A DNA stretch of 64,000 bases from Rhododendron vialii (lineage: Eukaryota > Streptophyta > Magnoliopsida > Ericales > Ericaceae): positions 4,397,001 through 4,461,000 of the forward strand of contig NC_080557.1 in the NCBI RefSeq assembly GCF_030253575.1. The letters run 5' to 3'. The notes under the pieces are model-generated. The model did not search any database. It was not told the DNA's origin and saw nothing but the letters and a program-made list of their open reading frames with translations. Positions 24,006-34,292 of the stretch are shown piece by piece (the stretch's first letter is position 1; each line of letters begins with the position of its first letter). Position numbers and translations under genes: made by a program.

Positions 24006-25019
24006 AGGTTTATTCTCCTCCTTTTACTCATGTCTAGAGTAGCCCTCGTAACGGTTCCTTTTTTCGTTATGATTTGCTTTTGCTGGGACACATGAGCTAG
24101 CCATCTGCAGTGATGTTTGCTTTGGAAATTTTTGTCATGATTCTTTGACCATATATAGTAATCAAAGGAAAGGATCAGCGATTGAAATGGTTGAAATTCC
24201 TCACCGTTTCAATGGCCATTGATTTATCGAAAACCAACTTTGACAGTTGGATTTGCAATTCCTCGAAACTTCAACACGCGAGCTTCCCGGGAATGACGCC
24301 GGCTGTATTTAATCACACTTCTCATCTTTAACATGAGAAGTCCCTTCAAACGTGTATTTGACAAATTGTGTGCTCAGTCCTGTTCATCTATGTGATCTAA
24401 ACAGTTCATGTTGAAGATCTCTTGTAAAGAAAAAATAATAGGTTTAAGATTATGTGAATCAAATAGTTACTGATATGTGATCGCAGACAATCGGAGTGAA
24501 TTTGTTTTTAAGATAATGAGCTTGGACACACTGAATTTTTTAGGGGTGCTGATAAATACAACTGCGAATTTGCTACATGTAGCCAATTCATAAGAGGAAA
24601 TTTTTGGATTCCTCCTTATAAATTAGCTACATCTAGTAAATTTGCAGTTGTATTTAGCTGGGCCCTTTTTTTAGAACCTCACGTATGAACGTGCGAGTTC
24701 CTTTGAAACGACATCGCAGGGAAACTCCAACGCGAATTTGTCAAATTGTGATCTCATCCCGATTTATCTCTCTGATCGAAAGCGTTCATGTTCTAAAGGT
24801 CGTCGAGAAGATATATAAAGTTGAAGATCATATTAATCGAGCACTGACCGCTGCATAATCGGAGATGATTTGGGTGAAATTGTTTCTGTGAAGATAGATT
24901 TGGCCACACTATATCGAACCCGTTTTATCGAAGAGAATAAATTCATAACGAGGGAGCATCGGACACACGCCATTGAATTCTGTAAAAACAGTCCGAAAAT
25001 CGAGCACGCGAAAAGCCCA
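24006..25019. other. 3' flank of K4 and a diverged direct repeat
   Basis: 24006-24290 parallels the flank of K2, including a relic leader. Two diverged direct copies of a roughly 200-bp block follow (about 24339-24545 and 24713-24915; shared features are aatttgtcaaattgtg, gttcatgtt and tgcatcgga-like words). A 115-bp foldback lies between them. No gene supported. Confidence 0.45.
24547..24661. mobile_element. Small foldback MITE
   Basis: Arms of about 48 bp (start ctgataaatacaactgc, end gcagttgtatttagctg) around an 11-base loop. No clear target duplication. Confidence 0.6.
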
Positions 25020-25077
25020 ATGGTTGTCGTCCATCCCTTCTCCAAGGAGATGGCCATTCGCAAAAGAATCGCCAGCA
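25020..25077 (+). pseudogene. Probable exon 1 of a MAT1 (CAK assembly factor) gene
   Basis: Reads MVVVHPFSKEMAIRKRIAS and then AT|GTACGC, a usable donor. Plant MAT1-like proteins, assembly subunits of the CDK-activating kinase in TFIIH, begin in this way (…KEMAIR(R/K)RIASIFNKRE…). The split codon AT|T would give the Ile that precedes FNKRE in the family. About 850 bp of intron-like DNA follows, then a solo LTR, then about 120 bp before K5. The next MAT1 exon is not in the window, so this is a captured or truncated 5' end. Recognition rests on a short motif recalled from the family. Confidence 0.5.
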
Positions 25078-25922
25078 TGTACGCTCGCTCTCTCTCTCCC
25101 TCTCTCTAGATATTTTTGTAGGTGCGTGCATCTGGGTACTGTTGATTTTTTTTTTCTCCCTGTTTGAATATTTGTTTTGCTAAATAGTGAATTGTGCTGT
25201 TAACGTGATGAAAATGGGGAAAATTGAGTATTTTTTACTCAAACTGCATTGATCAAGAAGTAAAAGAGTGTGCTAAATGGTGAATTGTGATTTACATGAT
25301 CAAAATGGGGAAAATTGGTTGTTTTGGTTGAATTGCATTGATCAAGAAGTAGGAGTGTGAGATTGAGCTCTGAAATTGGGGAAAACACCGTGGATTTATG
25401 AAGATTGAGTTATTGAATCACTACATTAGATTTTACGTCAGGGAAATAAAAGGAGAGATGGAGTTCATAGGATTTGGCCAGTTTGGGTGATTCTTCTGGT
25501 GAAAAGATTTGATTTTTGGCCCCTGTTTGAATTTTTGCAGATGGGGTTTGCTATATGGTTAATTGTGCTGTACATGAAGAAAATGGGGAAAATTTAAGTT
25601 TTTAAATTCAAATTGTATTGATTAAGAAGTAAAAGAGTTAGATTGAGCTGTGAAATTGGGGAAAACATTATGGACTTATGAAGGTTAAGTTATTGAATCA
25701 TTGCATTAGATTTTTATGTCTGCACTAGGGAAAGAAAGGTGGAATTACGACGGTTTGGGTGATTCATAGAGTGAAAAGGTTTGATGGGGAAAGCTTTGTC
25801 TGTGTTTTGAGTATTGATAGTTGGATCTGAAATACGAGATTGCATATTCAAGAAAAAATCTGGAGAAAATCCACTGAAGTTGGTCATGAATTGGCTTCAG
25901 ATTTGGTGGCTAATGACTGCGT
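25078..25922. repeat. Intron-like DNA with three imperfect repeats
   Basis: No coding sequence. Three imperfect copies (about 25170-25280, 25270-25400, 25545-25690) of a block with gtgaattgtgctgt, aaaatggggaaaattg and cattgatcaagaagtaa. Its position after the MAT1-like donor suggests a first intron. Confidence 0.5.
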
Positions 25923-27244
25923 TGTACGTGTCAAAAATATATTTATAAAAACTAAGAATTAACTACTACTCCGTAGAATAGTGATCAAGACCGAGTATCA
26001 TTCCAACGGGGACTGAATGACTGAGTTAGGATAGATTCGATTAATTTCTATTCTAATTCGGAAAGAAAGAGTTTGATTGATTGGTTTGGTTGTTTCAAGA
26101 AACTAATTAAACTAAAGAGCAATTAATTAAAAGAGTTTAAAAATGATGGGAGAAGGATCTAGGGTTTAGAATCCACCCCAACCGCATAACCTTGTATCGC
26201 ATAGACCGGGTTAATACTCGATTCGCAAATCACTATCGCTAGGGCTTGCAATCCCTATCGGTAGTGGTCAAGTAGATTTCTACAATTCGCCAACCGGTAT
26301 GGTCTATCCCATGCCACAGACTGTCTCACTAGTGCAATCTAACCGCCTAATGGCACGATCCATCTCCGAAGCATAACCCATCTCAGTCACCTGGATTGTG
26401 GACAATGAAAACCATTATGTGAACTGTATTAGAAAACCATGGATATAAATACTCAACCGATCGAAAGAATTGATCGAAAACCATTCCGTTGATATCATGA
26501 AAGGAGTTCTGAACGCATAATTCGATTCGAATAAAAACCCTAATCTATGCAAAAGAACAAGCTAGATTACTTGGTGTGAGGCTTCATCCTCCCCGTAGAT
26601 AAGGAGTTTAGCTGGCCATGGAAAAGAATAACATGCTAGGAATTGATGAAAACATGGAGAACAATGATGAACAATCGTGTTTCTCTCTTCCTTTGCCTCT
26701 AAACAAAAGTTTGGAACCCTAATATAAGTTTAGGAAGACCTATTTATAGTTTTTCCCCTAAAAATTACATTAAAAAAAACGCTGAAAATGGAGAAGTTCG
26801 GTCCCACTGCTCCGGACCAAGGCTATTGTGAGCTGTTTGCGTGTGACGGCACGCTGGTCCGGACCAGATCAGACCAAAACCGGACCATCGTTGCTGAGAG
26901 TTGTCTGCGTTGCGCGGGCATGCTTGTCCGGACCAGAACCGGACCATCATTGCTGCAAGCTTGGTTTTGCTTTGTTGAGTGCTGATCCGGACCAGACTTT
27001 GGGTAGTCCGGACCAGAGATGCTGCAAACATGATTTTCGCTCTATTTTGCCTCTTCTCACACATCGGCTTCTCCTCTTTGCTCCCCATCATCTCTAACAT
27101 CCTCCAATTAACATAATTTCGCGTTTATTGAGTCCCAAGGCCTACTAACATCAAAACTAACAAGAAACACATCAAATAAACAAGCTAAGGAATGCACAAA
27201 GCGTAAACTAAAGGGATTGGATTGGTGCTTTTCAACACATATCA
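25923..27244. mobile_element. Solo LTR, gypsy-like
   Basis: Begins TGTACGTGTC and ends ACACATATCA, an inverted pair. There is an LTR-like layout with no ORF, primer site or internal domain. The five bases on either side (tgcgt, gctaa) do not match, so either the ends are slightly off or recombination occurred. Confidence 0.6.
26800..27030. repeat. TCCGGACCAG motif cluster inside the solo LTR
   Basis: Seven or more copies of (t)ccggacca[gt] lie within about 220 bp, interleaved with gctgcaa / ttgctg words. The core TCCGGA is palindromic. ORFs on both strands here arise from this repetition and are not genes. Confidence 0.75.
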
Positions 27245-27441
27245 GCTAAGAATACGTGGGTCTGATTTTTCGGTACTTAGTAAGTACTTGGTGCAAATTT
27301 CTTCGTCGTAGAATGAGTTTGTGATATGGTTTTATCAATCCATCTGTAAAATCTTGATAAATTGCATAATGATAAATGAAAACAAAACTAAGCACATAAT
27401 CCGGTGAAATAACTGGTTAGTGGTGTCAGCTTTGCCTGTAG

Positions 27442-30400
27442 GGTGTATTACATTATGGACAAGAAATAGCAGTAAAGAGACTTTCAAGGACTTCTACGCA
27501 AGGATTTGAGGAGTTCAAGAATGAGGTCATGCTTACTGCCAAACTGTAGCACGTAAATCTTATAAGAGTTCTGGGATTTTGCATCGAAAAAGAAGAACAA
27601 ATGTTGATCTACGAATACATGCCGAACAAAAGCCTGGATCATCTGTAACTATGTCTATCCTTATTAATGGTGTGGGTGGATTAAAGAATGTATCTCATCT
27701 GTAACTATGTCTATCCTTATTAATGGTTCTACTACTCAGGAATTTCACACTCAGAAAGGCCTATGGCAAGGAGATCCCTTATCACCCTTCCTTTTCAACA
27801 TTGTGGTGGAAGCTCTGAATATCTTGTTGGAAAGAGCTCGGGTTTTAAACGTTATCAAGGGTACAAAGGTTGGGGCTAATGGAGTTGTTCTGTCTCATTT
27901 ACAATTGCGGATGATGCGATACTATTTTGCAATAATGATAGAGTGGAGATGGCTAATATAAAAAGGATTCTAAGATGTTTTCAGCTTATGTCTGGCCTAA
28001 AAATAAATTTCCCCAAGAGCTCTTTGTGTGGAGTTAAGGTCGGCCAGCAAGATGTTACTGCTCTTGCTCAGGTGATGGGGTGCAAAGTAGAGACCTTGCC
28101 AATCAAATACTTGGGGTTGCCTTTGGGTGCAAATCCAAATAGAATTAAAACATGGGAACCAGTTTTGGATAGAATGGGTAAAAAGCTGAGCATATGGAGA
28201 AGTAGATTCAACTCAACGGGAGGTAGACTTACTCTTTTGAATTCTAACTTTGGACATCTGCCCGTTTATTTTATGTCCCTTTTTAAACTACCAATAGCTG
28301 TTGCCAAGGCCATAGAGAAGATGCAGAAACAATTTTTCTGGGGTGACTCTGTTGATAAGAAGAAGTTACATCTAGTGCGATGGAGTAAGGTTGCCAAGAA
28401 GAAAGAGAATGGAGGTTTGGGAGTGAAAAATCTGAAGATCCAAAACCTAGCACTTCTTGCTAAATGGTGGTGGAGATTTAGTAAGGATAAAGATGCCCTT
28501 TGGGTCAAGGTCATTAGAAAGAAGTATAATCTGATTCAAAGTTGTTGGCTTCCTCATCTCCCTAATTCTGGACAGGTTACCAATATATGGAGAGATATTT
28601 GTTCCATAGGGAATTCGGCTTCATGTATCGGAACTATAATTCAAGAGGGCTTCAGAATTCTTATGGGGTCGGGCCGAGATACGTTATTCTGGAACCATAT
28701 TTGGCTGGGGGATAAGGCTCTCAAGGATGTTTACCCAAGGCTGTTCCGAATTTCTAATCAGAAGGACTTTGTTATTAGAGCTATTAAGGAAGGGGCAGGT
28801 GAAGAAAGTTGGAACCTACTTTTTGGTAGAAGTCTGTATGAATGGAAAATGCTCCAAAAGATGGGGCTACAACAAAGATTACATAGTGTAACTTTGGACT
28901 CTTCCAAAAAGGATGTATTGCAATGGAATTGGTCTACAGACAAGAATTTCTTGGTGAAATCAGTTTATGACCAATGGGAGCAGCAAGTGCAGGCCCGAGA
29001 TGAAGTATTGGGGTCTGTATGGAAGAACCTTAGTCCGTCTAAGGTTGAAATTTTCTCGTGCCTGGCTTTACAAGGAAGGGTGGCGTCCAGGTTGGTGCTC
29101 GTGAGCAAGAATATGATTCAGATGGGTCCATTGTCAAAGTGCCCATTTTGTGCTTCCTTCGAGGAAACCCCTAAACACCTATTTTGCACTGTCAATTTTC
29201 CTGGAATACTTGGTCATTTATAATGGTGTGGTGGCAGATGTTTTGGGTTTGTCCACCCTCTTTGGCAGACTTAGCTAATTGGTGGTTTGGCTCAAGGTTT
29301 AGAAATTTGGAAAGGCACATTTGGGAGGTGACTTTCTTTGCGACCTTATGGTCATTGTGGCTTACAAGGAATGACCTCATTTTCAACAATACCTCAAGAT
29401 CAGCTAGTGAAGTAGGGGACCAGATTAAGACTAAGATGGCAATGTGGATGAAAGCTAAGTTCGATATCAAGGTGTACTCGGTGGAGTATTTTAAATGTTT
29501 TCTTCATGGTATTCGTAAGCTGAAGCTCTAATTTTGGGTTTGAGGTGTAACACATCCAACCCCCGGCTGGATGGTGTGTTTTATTCTTTGTGTTTCCTTT
29601 TTCGTGGCTGAGCAAGTTCGCTCTTCCCTCTTTTCCCCTCGATGTACCCCTTTCGAGATTTATAAAATTGTTTCGTTTGCCCAGCAAAAAAAAGAAGCCT
29701 GGATCATTATGTATATCGTTAGCCATCCGTAATGCTTCTAAAACAGTAATTGTGAACTATAATTGAGCATGGTTTTAACATGAGGTGTCGCCTACGTTTT
29801 AATTATCCAAATCTCTTTCGCGTAGATCCAATTAGGGGATTAGTTTTAGATTGGGAAAAATGAGTTCAAATCATTGAAGGGGTTACTCAAGGGCTCTTGT
29901 ACCTTCAAGAGTACTCAAGATTGACAATAATTCACAGGGATTAATTTGAAAGCGAGCAACATTTTGTTAGACAACGAGATGAAGCCGAAGATTGCTGATT
30001 TTGGCATGGCTAGAATTTTTCAGAAAGATGAATTTGAAGCTAACACTGGCCGTTGGAATGTAGTAAGTGCCTTCTTTCTTACAATATACACTACTAATGT
30101 GTTCTAGTCTCAAATATTACTCATCCAGTTATCTGTTATTATTCACTTATGTAATATTGCAGTGGTTACGTACCTCCCAAATATGTAAAATGTGGCATAT
30201 ACTCCACCAAATCATATGTTTATAGGTTCGGAGTTCTTCTTCTACAAATCATTATCGGAAAGCGGAATAATTGTTCACATGGCCTTCATGAAGACTTAAA
30301 CCTCTTAGACTATGTAAGTAATTCTGAAAATTGTGACATGAATATTGCGAATTGATTTCCTTCTTGTGAACTCTAAAGATGCACTGCATCAAAATACTTA

Positions 30401-30715
30401 AGGCATATGATTTGTGGAAGTGTGGGAAAGGCATGGAGTTCATGAATCCGTTGCTCGATGATACAAATTCATCCTGTAAATTAGTGAGACGCATGCAAAT
30501 AGCTTTGCTATGTATCCAAGAGAATCCAGCTAATAGACTCTCCATGTTGGAACTCTCGTCAATGCTGAAAAATGAAACTACTACCATAATCACCCCCAAA
30601 AGACCTGCTTTTTCTACGAGAAGAGCAAGATGAAGATGAAGCTCAAGAGTCTACATCTCAACAAGAAATTTGGTTAGTTGGTGATGTATCCATTACCCAA
30701 ATGGTAGCCCGATGA
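27442..30715 (+). pseudogene. K5: receptor kinase relic split by a LINE
   Basis: Exons 4-7 only. Exon 4 begins at 27442, is interrupted after 27642 by the LINE and resumes to 29717. Exon 5 is 29826-30062, exon 6 30163-30313 and exon 7 30403-30715. Exons 1-3 are absent; intron 3 begins abruptly near 27365. Lesions besides the LINE: CAG to TAG in exon 4, CGA to TGA and a 4-nt insertion at the HRD site in exon 5, a small deletion at the exon 5 end, PPEY changed to PPKY, and a 4-nt insertion in the last exon. The intron before exon 4 is closest to that of K1. Confidence 0.9.
27643..29694 (+). mobile_element. 5'-truncated L1-type LINE inserted in K5
   Basis: Flanked by a perfect 13-bp target duplication, aagcctggatcat, at 27630-27642 and 29695-29707, with a short A-rich tail. 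It encodes the C-terminal half of ORF2. Reverse-transcriptase sequence at 27707-27961 (LWQGDPLSPFLFNI) runs to the ADD catalytic motif, where one T is missing, so the frame shifts. 27943-29223 then gives the thumb/connection region and the cysteine-rich zinc-knuckle-like segment (CPFCASFEETPKHLFC). A second shift near 29215 leads into 29184-29531. The first 29 bases of the element are repeated 56 bp on (27643 and 27699). Defective. Confidence 0.9.
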
Positions 30716-31066
30716 AAGTTAATTCTCCTTTTTTGTCTTGACTAGAGTAAGCCCCGAAACAGTTCATTTTTTCGCTAGGATTTTGCTTCTGGTGTCATAT
30801 CTTTCTGAAATTTGGTAAATATGATTATTCCTATCCCTCTGTGTATATTGCCAGAAATACAACTTGTCTTGCTTCAGTTTCCTAGTCGATGAATCGGCTC
30901 TGGAATAAGCATTGCTCCTCGATCAGGCAGGTTGCATAATAAACACCATGCCTAAAGAAAATAAGAGAAAAATTCCGTGCTCGAGCTGCTACATATAGTT
31001 CATCCAAGTTTCAAGAACGCATGTGCTAGCCATCTGCAATTTTGTTACTCCGGAAATTTTTGTCAT
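30716..31066. other. 3' flank of K5 with relic leader
   Basis: No gene. It matches the K2 and K4 flanks. The leader-like word gctacatatagttcatc near 30988 is a remnant of the upstream region of a lost GH18 exon. Confidence 0.5.
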
Positions 31067-32101
31067 GCAAAAGTACACAAGCACCCCCTCAACTATCACT
31101 TTTTCTCATGGAGACCCCTCATGTTTAAAAACGCCAATACAGACCCCCTCAACTACTGAAAACAAAAAAAATGCTAACTCCGTTAACAGAATGAAGGAAA
31201 TGACTAAGATACCCTTTTTATAAGGTAAAAGTACATAAATACCCCCTTAACTATTACTTTGTTCCACGGAGACCCCCTAACATTTATATTATACCCTCGT
31301 TCTATCAGTCATTCTAGTCTTTTTTTTTGTTTTATATAATTTCTTTTTTCCTTACATCAATTATTTTAAAGAGAACCTTCTGTATATAACAATAAAAAAT
31401 AGCGTGAAAACCGTGGCGCGATGACGGCAGGTGCCGCAGTGGTTCTTTTGCTGATAAGAAATAAGAAGGGAAGAAGACAAGGGAAAGGAGAGAGATGGAA
31501 GAGAAGTCAAGGAGAACGGTGGCGGTAGTCGGCGGCAGCTGCTAAGTTGCTTTTCTCATCTATATTTTTTGAACTTTTCTTTAGAGAAAGAGTGTGCATG
31601 TATTGGAGGAGAGAGAAAAAACGATCACCGGAATCAGTGATTAGTCGGTTAGGGTATAGAGAGAGAATAGCTTAGATAGAGAGGGAGAGATTACCTATGA
31701 TTGAGGGGGGAGGAGAATACAATTCTTTTAAGTTTTAATCTAACCATTGATTTTAATGGTAGAGATAAAGTGTTTTTTTTTTTTTTTTTTAAATTGTGTG
31801 GGTGGAACCGGATATATATATATATATGAACCAAAGTTTCAAATCTATTTGCTGATTTTAGATTTTGATTAGAGGTTATTTGTAGAGGGAAGAAAGAGAG
31901 AGGGGGTGTATGTATGTAATGCAATAAGGGTATTTTTGTCCGATTTATGGATGAGGGGGTTTATCACAAACGGTTTAGAGACGGAAGGGTGTCACTTGGG
32001 TAACAGAGATTACTTGAGGGGGTCTGTATAGGCGCTATTAAATGTGAGGGGATCTTGATGAGAAAAATTGATAGTTGAGGGAGTGTTTATGTACTTTTGC
32101 C
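31067..32101. mobile_element. Terminal-inverted-repeat element of about 1.03 kb
   Basis: Starts gcaaaagtaca…ccccctcaactatca and ends with the inverse (tgatagttgagggag…tgtacttttgc). The K4 flank shows the empty site near 24140. A further copy of the terminal repeat lies inside at about 31225-31300 (ccccttaactattac), suggesting a nested or rearranged element. The interior has GA-rich and poly-T DNA and no ORF. The target duplication is not clear. Confidence 0.6.
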
Positions 32102-32878
32102 TTATTCTTTGACCAGGTATAGTAATCACAATGGTTGTATTCATTCAAAACCGGGCATGCAATTAGGAATTTGAACAAAACTCATCATCATCTTGGGTGG
32201 GTTTGGACACCCAAGATGAGTCGCGGCGCGTGTAAACTGACCTAGTCACCTAAGTTATAAAAAAAGAAAAGAAAAGTGTATATGGTAAACCATCCGATTA
32301 AGGTCCTTTTAATTACAACCATATTATCAGTTGAAATATTCCTTGATAACAGATGCCATACTGGATGATATCCTAAATTTACAAAAACTGATAGTATAAC
32401 AAATGTATATGTATTTCAACACGAAATAATTAACGATAATTAATGAAGTCGTCGTACTCAAATCCGAGTTTTACATGCATTATACAATCATTGTGAGACA
32501 AGCTCTTTCACCATGCATGGCTCCGTTTGTTTCGATGTAAAATATTTTTTCAAATAATAAACGTTTTAACTTTTATTTTTCGGTTTTTTATTGACATATG
32601 AAAAATATTTTCCAAAATAATAATAAATTGTTGGTTTAAAATTATTTTAATCAAGTAAGCGATCTTTCGATTCAAATATTTTTTTATGTTTACAAAATGT
32701 AATAGTATATCAACAACATATACGTATACTCTCCGAAGTCCCCTCTCTCTTATATAGTTGGGGGGGGGTGGGTATTTCAATTGAAAAAAAAAAAATTTAA
32801 AATTTGATTGTTGGACTCCAAAGTCCTCTCTCTCTTATAGTTGGGGTCGCAATGATTGATAAAGTACACTCTCCCATT
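32102..32878. other. Intergenic DNA of the duplicated unit
   Basis: No gene. It parallels 54530-54860 and the flanks of K1 and K6 (acaatcattgtg, gacaagctcttt). Confidence 0.5.
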
Positions 32879-33023
32879 TAGGGACGGAGCCAGGAATTTC
32901 ACCATGCAGGGGCGAGCCTATATACTTTCATAGGAATTTTTTTTTTTACATGTAATAGTAGTGTTTCTTTTTCTTTTTGCAGGGGCGACCGTCCCTACTA
33001 GCCCCTCCCTGGCTCCATCCCTG
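32879..33023. mobile_element. 145-bp hAT-type MITE
   Basis: Ends AGGGACGGAGCCAGGAATTT and CCCTGGCTCCATCCCTG with an 8-bp duplication ctcccatt (32871-32878, 33024-33031). The homologous place near 51840 is empty. Confidence 0.8.
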
Positions 33024-33116
33024 CTCCCATTGGTTGTTGATAGCAGTGATGCTCCAGCTTGCGCGCATCTCGATTAACTTTGGGACAAATCTCTAATAAC
33101 TTCAAAGATTAAAATT

Positions 33117-34152
33117 GAGAAAAACTTTTTCACGAAGCTCCGTGAAAAAGTTTTTACAGAGGTGAATCGCGCACATCCATTTCGGCTTTAGATGACCCAG
33201 ATTTAAATGAAACTTTTCTGAGGAAGAGGCCGTTTCGGCTTTGGACTGTCTAAATTTAAACAAAACTTTTCCAGGGAAGAGTTTTATTTTAATCCGGACC
33301 ATTCAAAACCGAAACGGACGATTAAGATCGCATGACTCTGTGGATAAGGAAATCACGACCCTTCCATAAATAAGTCAATCTCATAAATATTTTAGAGGAC
33401 TTTGACTTCTTATATAATATTGCATTGAGTCAATCTCATAAATATTTTAGAGGACTTTGACTTCTTATATAATATTGCATTGAGGAATATCTGCCCAAGC
33501 CTTTATTACTCCTGCCGGAGAATAAGTCAATCTCATAAATATTTTAGAGGATTTTGACTTCTTTGCATTGAGGAATATCTGCCCAAGCCTTTTATTACTC
33601 CTGCCCTGAGAACAAGTCAATCTCATAAATATTTTAGAGCATTTTGACTTCTTTGCATTGAGGAATATCTGCCCAAGCCTTTATTACTCCTGCCCGATGG
33701 TTGAAACACGAGTAGGTGGGAGAGGAAACGCTGAAGTCAAGAGGAGTGGAGCCATATGATCTCCCATCCATCTTTCTCGGCCCACGAAATTGAACAAGTC
33801 TAAATTTGTTTAAATAAGAAATAGACTACACTAGAGAATAGAATAGACATCGATATTTAAAAAAAACTTATTTACAGAGCTCCAAGAAAAAGTTTTTATA
33901 GAGGTGAATCGTGCGCATCTGTTTCGATTTTGGATGGTCCAGATTTAAATTAAACTTATTTGAGGAAGAGTCCGTTTTGGCTTTGGACGGTCCGGATTTA
34001 AATAAAATTTTCTCGGGAAAGAGTTTCATTTAAATCCGGACCGTCCAAAATCGAAACGGACGGTCAAGATTGCACGACTCTATGGATAAAGGAATCACGG
34101 CCCCTCCATGAATAAGTCAATCTCATACATATTTTAGAGGACTTTGACTTCT
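33117..34152 (+). promoter_or_regulatory. K6 promoter with duplicated blocks and W-box clusters
   Basis: Two direct copies of a block of about 290 bp (33117-33410 and 33866-34152) flank a tandem array (about 33373-33700) with units of about 57 bp twice and about 108 bp three times. Each unit carries an inverted pair of W-box cores: AGTCAA at 33373, 33428, 33525, 33615 and 34115, and TTGACT at 33402, 33457, 33554, 33644 and 34144. TTGAC[CT] is the site bound by WRKY factors, which drive defence genes. K2 and K7 keep only one core in the matching region. That WRKY proteins act here is inference. Confidence 0.6.
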
Positions 34153-34292
34153 ATAACGTGAAGGCTTTTTTTTTTTTTTTTTGGTGAAACGAAGTCGCAT
34201 GTAAAAGAAAATATCATTCAAGTCCTCAGCATGGCAGCTACATATAGTTCAAAGGTTCATGAACGGGAACTCCAGGCTCTAGCCATCTTAAA

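Noticed and set aside
24833..25131. Minus-strand frames of 62-81 codons
   Set aside because: Antisense of the MAT1-like exon and its upstream DNA; no recognisable domain.
26765..27100. Open frames on both strands of about 90-110 codons
   Set aside because: They arise from the TCCGGACCAG motif cluster in a solo LTR; open on both strands through the repeat.
33373..33700. Regularly spaced repeats resembling a CRISPR array
   Set aside because: Plant nuclear DNA; the repeats are contiguous tandem units without unique spacers.
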